From Amycolatopsis regifaucium (GTDB lineage: Bacteria > Actinomycetota > Actinomycetes > Mycobacteriales > Pseudonocardiaceae): DNA of 64,000 bases. Positions 8,495-17,375 of this stretch are shown here, one piece after another (the stretch's first letter is position 1; every line of letters begins with the position of its first letter). Both the position numbers and the translations under genes were made by a program. Where the stretch lies: NCBI RefSeq assembly GCF_001613935.1, contig NZ_LQCI01000052.1:83649-147648 (forward strand). Direction: 5' to 3'. The notes below the pieces were generated by a model. That model ran no database searches. It was not told the DNA's origin and saw nothing but the letters and a program-made list of their open reading frames with translations.

Positions 8495-11400
8495 TCAGGC
8501 GCACGGCGGGGAGTACGTGTAGTCGCCGAACTGCTCGGCCCACTCCTGGCGCGTGATCGGGGTGCCGGACAGCTCGCAGATCCGCCTCGCCGCGGCCTCG
8601 ATGTCGGTGTTCCAGAACCGGATGACGTGCTCGCCGGTCTCGGCCGCGATCCGCCTGCCGTCCGGGAGGAAGACGAGGTTGGTCACGGCCGCGCGCGGGC
8701 TTCGGAGTGCGGCGGTGAGCGCCGGGTGGCCTGGGTCTGTGACATCCCAGAGCCGGGTGTCGCGGTCGGTGCTGATCGTGACCAGAGTGCGATCGTCCGG
8801 GCTGAAGGCGACATACCCCAGCGGCCCGGCGTGCCCGGCGATCGTGGCCAGTTCCGAGCGGTCGGCCAGGTTCCACAGCCGCGCGTTGTGATCGAGGCTC
8901 ACGGCGGCGAGCCTGCCCGCGTCCGAGCTGAACGCGACGCTCATGACGGCTTCGGTGAATCCGGACAGTTTCGCCACCTGCCGCGGCTTGGCGCGGTCGG
9001 CCAGATCCCACAGCCGGACGGTCCGGTCACTGTTCCCCGAAGCCAGCTGCTTGCCGTCGGCGCTGAAGGCCACCGCGTTGACGTTGCGGAAATTGTCGGT
9101 GAGGGTTGCCAGCTTGACGGGCGAGCGTGGATCGGTGACGTCCCACAGCATGAGGTCGCCGTTGTCGTCACCGGTGGCGAGTGTGCGGCCGTCCGGCGAC
9201 CAGGCCACGGCGCTGGCCGTGTCCACGAAGCCGCGAAGCACGCCGAGCGTCACGGGGCGCGCCGGGTCGGCGAGATCCCAGAGCCGGACGGTCCGGTCTC
9301 GAGAGGAGGTGGCGAGCAGCCGGGCGCCCGGGCCGAACGCCGTACGCTCGACGTCTTCGGTGTGGCCGGACAGCGTCGACATCGGCGCCAGCCCCGACCA
9401 GTCCGTCCGCCAGAGCAGCACGCGCGCGTCCTGCCGGGCCGTGGTGGCGACGAGGCCAGAGCCCGCGTCGACGGAAACAGTCTGAAGTGGACTGTCGTGC
9501 CCCGCGCGGTTCGACACCGGGAGGTGCCATAGGTACGAGCGGCCCGCGCTGCTCGCGGTGGCGAGCACGCTGTCGTCCTCGCTGAACGCGAGCGCCCGCA
9601 CCCGGTTCGGCTGGGTCAGCCGGGAGAGTTCTTGGCGTGAAGCGACGTCCATGAACCGGATGACGCCGTCATTCGCGCCGAGCGCGAGCCTCGTGCCGTC
9701 GCGGGTGAACGCCATACCTCGGACCAGCGCGTTGGGGCCGGGGAAGGAAGCAGGGGCGCCGATCTGTGTTCCGTCGACCGCGCAGAGCCAGAGCGAATGC
9801 GTTTCGTCGGCCAGCGCGAGCGTCCGCCCGTCACGGCTGAGCGTGAGCCCGCTGACCGGGCTGCCGAGCTTCGCGATCACCTGCGGCCGCGAGTCACGCG
9901 TGTCCCAGGCGATGACCTGCCCGTCCTCGCCGCCGGTGACGAGCAAGGGCGCCGTCTGGCTGAACTCGACGGTGTTGACCTCGCCGTCGTGCCCGCGCAG
10001 CGCGGTCAACTCGGCCGGATGCCGGGGATCGCTCACGTTCCAAAGCCTGGTCGGCTGCTCCGCGGTCGCGGTGGCGACCAGCGTCTTCCCGTCGGGGCTG
10101 AACCGGACGGCCCGCGCGCCCGGTTGCAGCGGCGCGAGCCATTCGGGACGGGCTGGGTCGGCGACGTCCCAGAGCGAGACGCCGCCGGACGCGGCCGTCG
10201 CCAGCAAGCGGCCGTCGGGACTGATCGCCAGGCCGGCGACCCGTCCGGCATTCGGCAGGGTCGAGGTCGGCGCGGCGTGTTTGCCGTCCCACAGCTGGAT
10301 CAGGCCGTCGACCCCGCCGGTGACCAGCAGGTTCCCGTCCGCCCGCAGGGCGAGTGTGTCGAGCTGGTCGCCGCCGCCGTGCAGCCGGGTCGGGTACGGA
10401 TCGGCGAACGTGCTCAGCAGCGCGCCGCGCGCGGCGGCGGTGTCGGCGATCCGGTACGCGGCCAGCGCCAGCTGCCCAGCCAACGACGGATCGGTGGCCA
10501 GCAGCGCGGCGGCGCGCTCTCCCGCCTGACGTGACGTCGCCTGGTCCCGCTCGGTCAACGCCTGCTGCCGCTGGACGATGGCGACACCACCGGCGATCGT
10601 GGTCAGCACGACGAAGACCGAAAGGGCGACGACCAATCGCCGCAGCCTGCGGACACCCTTGTGCTCTTCACGCTCACTCGCTGCCAGGAAGTCGCGCTCC
10701 AGCGCGGTCACCTCGTCGCGGTGCGCGCTCGCCCAGCTCCGCGCGCCCGCCAGCACGGTGCCCCGGTAAACGAGTGAGGTCGCGCGTTCGTGCTGGTCCC
10801 ACGTCTCGGCGGCCTCGGTGAGCCGCTGGCGCACGCGCAATCCCACCCGGTCGGCGTCGAGCCAGCCACGCAGCCGGGGCCAGGCCCGCAGCAACGCCTC
10901 GTGGGTGATCTCCACCGTCGTGCGGTCGAGCACGAGCAGCCTGGCCGCCGCGAACGCCTCCATCGCGACCAGCGCGGCGTCCTGTTCGAGCAGTGACTCG
11001 CGGTCGGCGCGGCGGCGGGTGTCCCAGCCCTCGTCGCCTACGCGGACCAGCCGGAGCAACAGGCGCCGGGCGGCTTCTCTTCCCGTTTCGTCGAGCTGTG
11101 TATAGACGCGCTCGGCGGTTTCCGCGACGGCTCGGTTGATGCCACCGGTCAGTTCGTAGCCCGCGACGGTCAGCCGGTCCCCGTCGCGTTGCTGCCAGGT
11201 GGTGAGCAGCGCGTGGGACAGCAGCGGCAACGCACCCGGCTCGTAACCCGCTTCGGTGATGCCGAGGTCTCGCAGCAGCAGTTCGACCAGGCCCGGTTCG
11301 ACGGTGAGTTTGGCCTTGTCAGCCGGACGGGTGATCGTCTCGACGACTTCTTCGCGAGTCATCGCGCCGACGGCGAACTGATTGCGCGTGACGACCGCCA

Positions 11401-12160
11401 GCAATTCGGGGTACGCCAGGCAATGCGGGTAGAAGTCGGCGCGGACACCCAGCACGGTCGGCGTGTCCGCGCCGCACAGTGCCTTGATGACCGACTCGCG
11501 TTCGGTTTCGGACTCGCAGAGCGTGAAGATCTCCTCGAACTGGTCGACGACCAGCACCAGCCGGGTCCCGCCGGTGCCGAGCGCCACCCGCAGTGCTTGG
11601 CCGAACGTGCCGTGGTCGATCGCCTCACGCAGGTCCGCTTCGGACGCGCCGAGCATTTTGGCGACGCCTTGGGCCAGCGCCTGCGCAGGACGCGCGGTCG
11701 GTGTGAGCAGCAGTACCGGCCAGCTCGCCGAACCGGTGGCGGGCAGCGCACCTCGCGCGATCGAGGGCACCAGCCCCGCCTTCAACAGCGACGACTTCCC
11801 GGCGCCGGACGCGCCGAAGACCGCGAGCGGCATGCCGTCCAGTGAACTCGCCAGCCTCGCGACGAGTTCGGCGGTGAGCCGCTCGCGGCCGAAGAACCAG
11901 CGCGCGTGCTCCGGCTCGAACGCCGCCAGCCCGCGATAGGGGCAGGCCGACTCGGACGCGACATCCGCCAGCTCGAGCAGGGTCCCCCGGGCGCCGAGCA
12001 CCTCGTCGAGCCTGCGCGCCAGGTCGGCGGACGGCGGCTTGCGCTCATTCTCGACGTTGCTCAGATAGCTCTTGCTGTAGTGCGTCAACGTCGACAGCGC
12101 GGACAGCGAGAGGTCGTTGGCCCGGCGCAGGCGGCGTAACTCGGCGGCGAACCGGTTCAC
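8495..12160 (-). CDS. XRE-nSTAND ATPase-TM-WD40 repeat signalling protein
   Basis: About 1221 aa in four parts. Residues 1-65 form an XRE helix-turn-helix ('YSKSYLSNVENERKPPSADL'). Residues about 75-480 are a STAND-type NTPase with Walker A 'GASGAGKSSLLKAG' and Walker B 'LVLVVDQFEEIF', followed by a winged-helix region. One transmembrane helix lies near residue 530 ('LVVALSVFVVLTTIAGGVAI'). The rest holds about 14 WD40 repeats ('RTVRLWDLADP'-like), enough for two seven-bladed propellers, ending in 'RICELSGTPITRQEWAEQFG'. STAND proteins are ATP-driven switches that oligomerise after ligand sensing. Start is uncertain: GTG 12160 has no Shine-Dalgarno and TTG 12208 is also open. It is a single gene; its role is unknown. 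Confidence 0.85.
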   Translation of the reverse strand: MNRFAAELRRLRRANDLSLSALSTLTHYSKSYLSNVENERKPPSADLARRLDEVLGARGTLLELADVASESACPYRGLAAFEPEHARWFFGRERLTAELVARLASSLDGMPLAVFGASGAGKSSLLKAGLVPSIARGALPATGSASWPVLLLTPTARPAQALAQGVAKMLGASEADLREAIDHGTFGQALRVALGTGGTRLVLVVDQFEEIFTLCESETERESVIKALCGADTPTVLGVRADFYPHCLAYPELLAVVTRNQFAVGAMTREEVVETITRPADKAKLTVEPGLVELLLRDLGITEAGYEPGALPLLSHALLTTWQQRDGDRLTVAGYELTGGINRAVAETAERVYTQLDETGREAARRLLLRLVRVGDEGWDTRRRADRESLLEQDAALVAMEAFAAARLLVLDRTTVEITHEALLRAWPRLRGWLDADRVGLRVRQRLTEAAETWDQHERATSLVYRGTVLAGARSWASAHRDEVTALERDFLAASEREEHKGVRRLRRLVVALSVFVVLTTIAGGVAIVQRQQALTERDQATSRQAGERAAALLATDPSLAGQLALAAYRIADTAAARGALLSTFADPYPTRLHGGGDQLDTLALRADGNLLVTGGVDGLIQLWDGKHAAPTSTLPNAGRVAGLAISPDGRLLATAASGGVSLWDVADPARPEWLAPLQPGARAVRFSPDGKTLVATATAEQPTRLWNVSDPRHPAELTALRGHDGEVNTVEFSQTAPLLVTGGEDGQVIAWDTRDSRPQVIAKLGSPVSGLTLSRDGRTLALADETHSLWLCAVDGTQIGAPASFPGPNALVRGMAFTRDGTRLALGANDGVIRFMDVASRQELSRLTQPNRVRALAFSEDDSVLATASSAGRSYLWHLPVSNRAGHDSPLQTVSVDAGSGLVATTARQDARVLLWRTDWSGLAPMSTLSGHTEDVERTAFGPGARLLATSSRDRTVRLWDLADPARPVTLGVLRGFVDTASAVAWSPDGRTLATGDDNGDLMLWDVTDPRSPVKLATLTDNFRNVNAVAFSADGKQLASGNSDRTVRLWDLADRAKPRQVAKLSGFTEAVMSVAFSSDAGRLAAVSLDHNARLWNLADRSELATIAGHAGPLGYVAFSPDDRTLVTISTDRDTRLWDVTDPGHPALTAALRSPRAAVTNLVFLPDGRRIAAETGEHVIRFWNTDIEAAARRICELSGTPITRQEWAEQFGDYTYSPPCA

Positions 12161-12581
12161 GGAAGTGAGGCTAGCGTCTTGTCGATGTTCTGGCTGACCT
12201 GGTTTCAAAGCACGCGGTCTCGCTTCGCCGTTCGGGTCGCCTTATGAGTCGTATGCGACTGTCACGTGCGAGCTGCTGCGTGGCCGACAAGCCGATGCTT
12301 CGACGGCACCGAATTGATCGGCCCAGGTCCGCTCAGGCCGTGGAAACAAGTCGGATGTCCCCCGCGGTTCGCCGTTTTCCGTATCGCCAGTTTCCGCAGC
12401 CGCGGCAGATCCTGACCTGATGATCATGGTCGGCCAAGCCCCACGATCTCGCCGACGAGCGTGTCTCCGACGGCCGGCAGTGACGCGTCGCCCGGCACCT
12501 TAGCCACACACGGTGGGAATATTAGCCACGAGTGCGAATCCGGGTGCTTGATCTCGCCCGGTGTCGCCACGGACGTCTGCG

Positions 12582-12806
12582 AGGCGGTCGCGGACGGCCT
12601 TCCCGAATGAAGAGCATCGCCATCCCGACGACCGCGCCTGGCCTGGTCCCCCTGCGACCAGCGCGGCCCAGCCAGCCGAACGCTTCGGCAATGCGGGCGG
12701 TGGTGAAGAACGCCAACACCAACGCCAGACCTGCCTGAAACAGTGCGATTGCCCAGGACCGCTTGTCGGGCGGGAACAAATCAGCGATCAACAAGTTGAA
12801 CGCCCG
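12582..12806 (-). pseudogene. MFS transporter fragment
   Basis: Within a minus-strand open stretch, 'IADLFPPDKRSWAIALFQAG' followed by 'LALVLAFFTTARIAEAFGW' matches the fourth to fifth helix region of major facilitator permeases (loop P-P-x-x-R-x-x-A, then G-W). Sequence on both sides is not permease-like, and no start or ribosome site is present. I read it as the leftover of a deleted transporter gene. The rest of 12161-12919 shows no gene. Confidence 0.45.
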
Positions 12807-12919
12807 ATCTGCGGCATGACGGGACGTTGGCGAGGAGTGGCCCCGCTCGCTGATCCAGTGGCGCGGCGTCGTCAGGGTCAATAACTGTCACAGCTTGCCC
12901 TATTGGGCGATAATGAGAC

Positions 12920-14034
12920 GTGACCGATGGGGTGGAACGAGCGCGGGACCGGCTTCCTGTTCTCAAGTGGTGGTGGGTAGCGGCTGCAGCTGCCACCGCA
13001 ATTCTGCTGACAGGTGGGACGATCTGGCTATTGCTGGCCGTCCTGAGCAGACAACCGAGCACAGAGCACGCAAAAGCCCAGCTGGAGGCGATCCGTACCG
13101 CGCTGACCGTCGGCGTGGGAACCGGTGGGGCGTTCGCTCTGTGGATGGCCGCCCGCAGGCAGCGGTCCACAGAGATTCAACTGCACGAGAGTGCTAGGGC
13201 TGCGGAGGCCACTGAACTCGACTCGCGTGAGCGGCGGCTGACGGACCTCTACGTCCAAGCGGTGGAACAAATCGGGTCTGACAAGGCACCGGTCCGACTC
13301 GGCGGACTCTACGCACTCGAGCGGCTGGCGCGGGATGACGTTGGACGCCGCGCGGTTGTGATCAACGTGCTCTGTTCCTATCTGCGGATGCCTTATCTCG
13401 TCCCGGAGGAACTCAAGGACGGGCGATACCGGCTTCCTGCCGCTTCCGATGTGCGGCAGCACGAGGAGTGGCAGGTCCGGATCACCGCGCAGCACCTTCT
13501 CGCCGACCTGCTCCGGGACCAACCGTACGACCTGGATCTTCGTGGGGCGGTAAGGCGCTCTTTCAAGACGCCCGGTTCATCTCCACACCGAAGTTCATGG
13601 GCGCGACGTTCCACGACGAGGCGTGGTTCTTCGACACGTCCTTCGACATCGTCGTCCGAATGGAAGGTGTGGCCTTCCGCGACCGGGCTATCTTCACCCG
13701 TTGCGAGTTCCGAAAACTCTGTCTGAAGGATGCCAGTTTCGCTGGCGGCGCATACTTCACACAGTCGAAGTTCGCCGGCAAGGCGGACATGTCACAAACG
13801 ACATTCAAGTCAGGCATCGAGTTCGAAGCCTGTGTACTCGACATGGACCGGTACACAGCCGAAGAGATGCAGAAGCGTGGCTGGGAGCCACCCGAGATCG
13901 ATCTGACCGGTGCCACGGCGGATGTGGCCTCGCTCAATGAGCCGGCGAAGTTGCCCTCGGGCTGGCAGCTCAAGGGATCGGACATCGTCCGCGCGGCCAC
14001 ACCTGAGCCGAAGTCTTCTGTTGTACGGCGGTAG
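12920..14034 (+). pseudogene. Pentapeptide-repeat membrane protein, frameshifted
   Basis: The first part (GTG 12920, frame open to 13726) encodes two transmembrane helices ('WWVAAAAATAILLTGG' and 'RTALTVGVGTGGAFALW') and a helical segment 'LTDLYVQAVEQIGSDKAPVR' then 'LGGLYALERLARD', the usual N-terminus of actinobacterial pentapeptide-repeat proteins. After 'YDLDLRGA' (about 13545) the pentapeptide pattern moves to another frame: 'FQDARFISTPKFMGATFHDE' and 'ASFAGGAYFTQSKFAGKADM', ending at 14034. Joined, the protein would be about 370 aa. The break is near 13548-13562, in GGGGCGGTAAGG. This may be a true frameshift mutation or a base missing in the read. Confidence 0.75.
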
Positions 14035-14159
14035 ATGAGACGCCACGACGTCAATGAGCAAGTGAAGCCGGCTCCACAGACCCCTCGACACGCGGGCGTG
14101 CCCGCCACACCTCGCGTTCATCGAATTCGCGACCTGAGCGGTTGTTGGGGGCGGTCGGC

Positions 14160-14290
14160 TCACGCTTCATCGAGTTCATCGGCGGGGAGGCCCGGTTGAC
14201 CCAGCCGTAACGTTCGGCGGTCTGCGGGTCGTACAGCTCGGCACCGAGCGCCACCTCCAAAGCGCGCTTGCGGCGGATCCGGCCGGCAAG
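14160..14290 (-). pseudogene. Enoyl-CoA hydratase/isomerase fragment
   Basis: The minus strand reads 'RALEVALGAELYDPQTAERY' then 'GWVNRA' in one frame and '(G)LPADELDEA' in the next. This is the conserved segment of crotonase-fold enzymes that follows the oxyanion region (A-x-E-W/Y-G-W-V-N-R). Nothing else of the enzyme remains upstream or downstream. It is a short remnant with at least one frameshift. Confidence 0.5.
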
Positions 14291-15027
14291 CTTGACGATT
14301 GTCAGCTGTAAAACGTTCGTGTCGTCGGGTGTGTCCGGCCGCGAGTTCGTCAAAAGCGTCCGGTGGCGTCGAGCAGCCTGTCGGTGGGGAGGCCGCCTTC
14401 CGCCTTGTGCCGTTCGGCGAATTCGCGGATGAGCCTGTCCCGGTGTTCACCGTTCTCGCCGACCAAATGGCTCGCGACGATCGTCGCGGGCTGGTGCCCT
14501 TGAGCAGACCGGGTGCGCGCTGCGCGTGCGGACGTGGCTGCCGGTGAAAGTTCGACAGCAAGCACCAAGAAGGATCTTGATGACAGGTTGCGTTCAGGTG
14601 CTGAAAGAACGGTGAGCCGAGGTTGGGTCAGGTGAGGAAGGCCAGTAGTCCGGCAGCGGGGATCGTGTGAGCACCGTGTCGGTCCACCACCAGGTGAACC
14701 GATGGCAGCGCGAGCTGCCGTTCGAGGGCAGCCGGGTCGGTCAGTGCCGCTGCCGGGGTGTCGACCGTGGTACCACGGCGAAGACATGGCCCTCGGTCAC
14801 ACACGCCACGACGCGCGGACGGCCCCGTGACGGGTTGACGGTCTTCGTCGCAGGTCCGCTCGATGACGCCCGTGATCGCGCTCGCCGGGAGGCTTCGCTC
14901 GTGTCCACGAGGGAGCTGGCCGGGAACCGTCAACCTCAGCGTGGGGAGCCGATTACGAAACGCTCTCGTCGGCACGAAAACCGTTGCTCAGCGCGCGACA
15001 GCCGCGCCGCCGTGCCAGGTTTGGACC
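14291..15027. other. Degraded stretch without an intact gene
   Basis: Two protein-like minus-strand tails can be seen: 'ASHLVGENGEHRDRLIREFA' with 'ERHKAEGGLPTDRLLDAT' (about 14355-14505), and 'DPAALERQLALPSVHLVVDR' with 'HGAHTIPAAGLLAFLT' ending at 14628. Both end in a stop but have no start or intact N-terminal part, so they look like 3' ends of lost genes. I do not recognise the families. The rest shows nothing. Confidence 0.4.
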
Positions 15028-15519
15028 ATGAGTGACTACCCGAACCATCCCGCTTCCACGGAGACCTCCACTGTGGCCGGTCGGGACCGCCCCGGCACGA
15101 TCAACGGTGCCTTCTGGGCGTTCCTGGCCTCCGCGGTCATCGGACTGCTCAGCGGTGTCCTGGCCTTCGCCAACAAGGACGCCTTGGTCGAAGCCACCAG
15201 AAACGCGAACAGACAAGGCGGGGCTCAGCTCACCGAAGCCCAGATCGATCAGGCCGCCACCTTCATCATCATCGTCGGACTGGTGATCGCGGTCGCGTTC
15301 GCGCTGTTGTACCTGCTGTTCGCGGTGAAACTCCGGGCCGGCCGGAACTGGGCACGGATCGTCCTCACCGTCCTTACCGCGCTCCAATTGATCTCAGTCA
15401 TCTTCAGTACCAACACCATTATGGGCTACCTCAGCGTTCTGGCCGCCGTTGTCGGTGTCGTGCTGTCGTTCACCACTCCGTCCAACGAATACATCGCCGC
15501 GACCAAGGTCGCGCGCTGA
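15028..15519 (+). CDS. Four-helix membrane protein of unknown function
   Basis: 163 aa. A polar N-terminus of about 25 residues is followed by four hydrophobic helices: 'FWAFLASAVIGLLSGVLAFA', 'AATFIIIVGLVIAVAFALLY', 'ARIVLTVLTALQLISVIF' and 'MGYLSVLAAVVGVVLSFT'. A loop rich in Asn, Gln and Glu joins helices 1 and 2. This layout is common in small actinobacterial membrane proteins without assigned function. ATG 15028 has no clear ribosome site, so the message may be leaderless; other starts in frame would add non-membrane sequence with poor codon bias. A strong hairpin follows at 15568. Confidence 0.75.
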   Translation: MSDYPNHPASTETSTVAGRDRPGTINGAFWAFLASAVIGLLSGVLAFANKDALVEATRNANRQGGAQLTEAQIDQAATFIIIVGLVIAVAFALLYLLFAVKLRAGRNWARIVLTVLTALQLISVIFSTNTIMGYLSVLAAVVGVVLSFTTPSNEYIAATKVAR

Positions 15520-15567
15520 GCACCTTCGGCGCAGCGGTGCCGTGACAGCACCGCGCACCAACGAGTT

Positions 15568-15615
15568 CGAGGGAGGGTGTGCTGCCCCTGCGACGGGGTG
15601 GCACACCCTCCCTCG
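15568..15615. terminator. Bidirectional hairpin terminator
   Basis: Perfect 15-bp inverted repeat CGAGGGAGGGTGTGC / GCACACCCTCCCTCG, with a smaller CCCC/GGGG pairing in the loop, between the convergent genes ending at 15519 and 15651. There is no T-run, as often seen in actinobacteria. It would work for both directions. Confidence 0.8.
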
Positions 15616-15650
15616 ACGCTGTGCCGTGACGGGCGAAGGAAAACGGTTGT

Positions 15651-16685
15651 TCACCAGCCGAGTGGATAGCGTTCGACTTCCAGATGCGGTTCGGGGTCGT
15701 TCTGGTACCGCGTCACCACGAACAGTCTTTTCCGGTCGGCCGACCAGGAAAGGCCACGCGGCTGTACCGTCTCGCCGCCGTCGAGCGCGATGGAGTTGAC
15801 CGGGGTCACGCCGCCCACCTCATAGATGAGCACATCGGCGGCGTCCGTGGTCAGCGCGCCCGCTGCCAGATGCCGGTCGTCGGGCGACAGGCTGACCGCG
15901 ACCGGACGTGGCCGGGCCGCGTAGGCGCCACGGCGAGCCAAGTCCGCCGAGGCGAAGGCTTCCACCCGGTCACGGCCGCCCGCCGCGCTGTAGAGCGTCG
16001 CCCCGTCCGCGGTGATGTCGGTGTCGTACAGTCCGGCGCCGACGACGTCGCCGGTGGCACCGGCGCTCAGCTCGCCGCCGGACACGCCGTACACCTGCAC
16101 CATGGATTGGCTCAGTGACAACTGTCCCGCCACCAGCGGGCCGTTCGCCCCGCCGGCGGCACTCAGCAGTGGCGCGCGCTGATAGCGCACATCCTTCTGC
16201 TGGTCACCGGAAACCGGCGTAGCCGCGGCCGGGTCGAGCTTGCCGATCTTGCCCGACCAGGTGCCGTCGACGCAGCCATAGCCGAACCAGATCAGGTCAC
16301 CGGTCCTGGCCAGATGGGTCGGGCAGGTTCCGGCGCCGGTCGGATGCCGCGCCGTTTCGGTCAGGGTCGCGGTGTCGATCACCGAGATCGCGTCCCCGGC
16401 GGACAACGCGGCGTACAGCTTGGTGCCGTCCGCGCTCAGTACGAGTCCGTCGGCGCCCAGCTGGTTCGGGATCGTATGGCGGACCCGGCCGGTGAAGTCC
16501 GCCACCACGATGCCGTTGCCGGCGCCACCGCCGGAGACGAAGACCCGCTCGTGCGCGTCGTCCACCACGACGTCGCCGAACCCCGGCAGCGGCAGTTCCT
16601 GTCCCGCCGACGCGGCGGGTGCCGCGACGACCGAAACCGTCATCGCCACCACCGCGCCCAACCCGGCCAGCACATTCCGTCTCAT
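15651..16685 (-). CDS. Secreted beta-propeller (YncE/YVTN-like) protein
   Basis: About 344 aa. A signal peptide ('NVLAGLGAVVAMTVSVVAAP' up to 'AASA') is followed by short beta-propeller blades such as 'DGTKLYAALSAGDAISVIDT', 'HERVFVSGGGAGNGIVVADF', 'ADGATLYSAAGGRDRVEAFA' and 'DRKRLFVVTRYQNDPEPHLE'. Such proteins are exported and mostly bind ligands; no catalytic motif is seen. Start: GGGAGGG lies eight bases before ATG 16685 but only two before ATG 16691, so I prefer 16685. It lies downstream of the immunity gene in the same direction but behind its own ribosome site and a hairpin, so it is probably separate from the toxin locus. Confidence 0.8.
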   Translation of the reverse strand: MRRNVLAGLGAVVAMTVSVVAAPAASAGQELPLPGFGDVVVDDAHERVFVSGGGAGNGIVVADFTGRVRHTIPNQLGADGLVLSADGTKLYAALSAGDAISVIDTATLTETARHPTGAGTCPTHLARTGDLIWFGYGCVDGTWSGKIGKLDPAAATPVSGDQQKDVRYQRAPLLSAAGGANGPLVAGQLSLSQSMVQVYGVSGGELSAGATGDVVGAGLYDTDITADGATLYSAAGGRDRVEAFASADLARRGAYAARPRPVAVSLSPDDRHLAAGALTTDAADVLIYEVGGVTPVNSIALDGGETVQPRGLSWSADRKRLFVVTRYQNDPEPHLEVERYPLGW

Positions 16686-16708
16686 CGTCATGCCCTCCCT
16701 CGGTTTCC

Positions 16709-16732
16709 TCGGCGGGCCCCAGGCCCCGCCGA
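16709..16732 (-). terminator. Hairpin after the immunity gene
   Basis: TCGGCGGG / CCCGCCGA, an 8-bp perfect GC-rich stem with an 8-base loop, lies 30 bp downstream of the immunity gene and just before the ribosome site of the propeller gene. No T-run follows. It is a likely terminator or attenuator between them. Confidence 0.5.
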
Positions 16733-16760
16733 ACGGTCTTCGCCCCGGAAGCGTCGCGCT

Positions 16761-17375
16761 CTAGATCTTGCGATCCATCGACCGGAACTCTGTCGCCAGG
16801 CGTTCGCCGTAGGTCCCCTCCTCGGAATCCCACAGCGCGGTGAAACACAGCGCCGAAAGACCGGTCCCGGCGAGTTCGTCGATCAGGGCATCGGTGAAAA
16901 GCACGGGCTTTCCCGGCTGCTGCGTCAGCGTGAAGGCACCGAGACCTTCGACGTCCTTCGCCCGGAAAACGTACGAGCGGATCTCTTGGAGTCTGCCACT
17001 GCTGCGGAAATAGGCGATCTCCGACTCGTCTTCGTCCAGTGCGTCCACGACGGTGGTGCAGTTGAACACCGACACCCGGAAGCCGTCACCTTCCAGCGGA
17101 AGGATCTCTCCGTACGGTTCGAGCAACGGCCCCACCTTTTCGATGGCCTCGTCCCGCAGCATCAACCGGTCCGACCCGCTCCATGGAAAGTACGTGAACT
17201 CGTCACTGGTCTGGGCACCTCTGCTGTCCTCGGTGACCAGCTCCATCTTCACCGGTTCCCACGAGGATGCCCTCGATGTCCCGTCGAAGCGCAGGCGTTT
17301 GAAATCATCTGAATCGACCGGATTGATCCAGTGATACCCGTCGAGTGGATCGGTCCAATAGATTCGCACGGTCAT
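16761..17375 (-). CDS. Putative immunity protein of the RHS-AHH toxin (Imm11/DUF1629-like)
   Basis: 204 aa, acidic, no signal peptide or membrane helix, so it acts in the cytoplasm. It has the layout of the Imm11/DUF1629 immunity family: an N-terminal beta-rich half ('RLRFDGTSRASSWEPVKMEL'), a middle segment on chemical-moiety-like loops ('EILPLEGDGFRVSVFNCTTV'), and a C-terminal 'DALIDELAGTGLSALCFTAL' helix-strand motif. ATG 17375 overlaps the toxin stop (ATGA), so the two genes are translationally coupled. Position directly after an AHH nuclease is the strongest argument for an immunity role. The family name is a pattern-based guess. Confidence 0.75.
   Translation of the reverse strand: MTVRIYWTDPLDGYHWINPVDSDDFKRLRFDGTSRASSWEPVKMELVTEDSRGAQTSDEFTYFPWSGSDRLMLRDEAIEKVGPLLEPYGEILPLEGDGFRVSVFNCTTVVDALDEDESEIAYFRSSGRLQEIRSYVFRAKDVEGLGAFTLTQQPGKPVLFTDALIDELAGTGLSALCFTALWDSEEGTYGERLATEFRSMDRKI

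Noticed and set aside
9558..10529. Plus-strand frames opposite the WD40 gene
   Set aside because: Ser/Arg-rich translations that follow the codon bias of the gene on the other strand.
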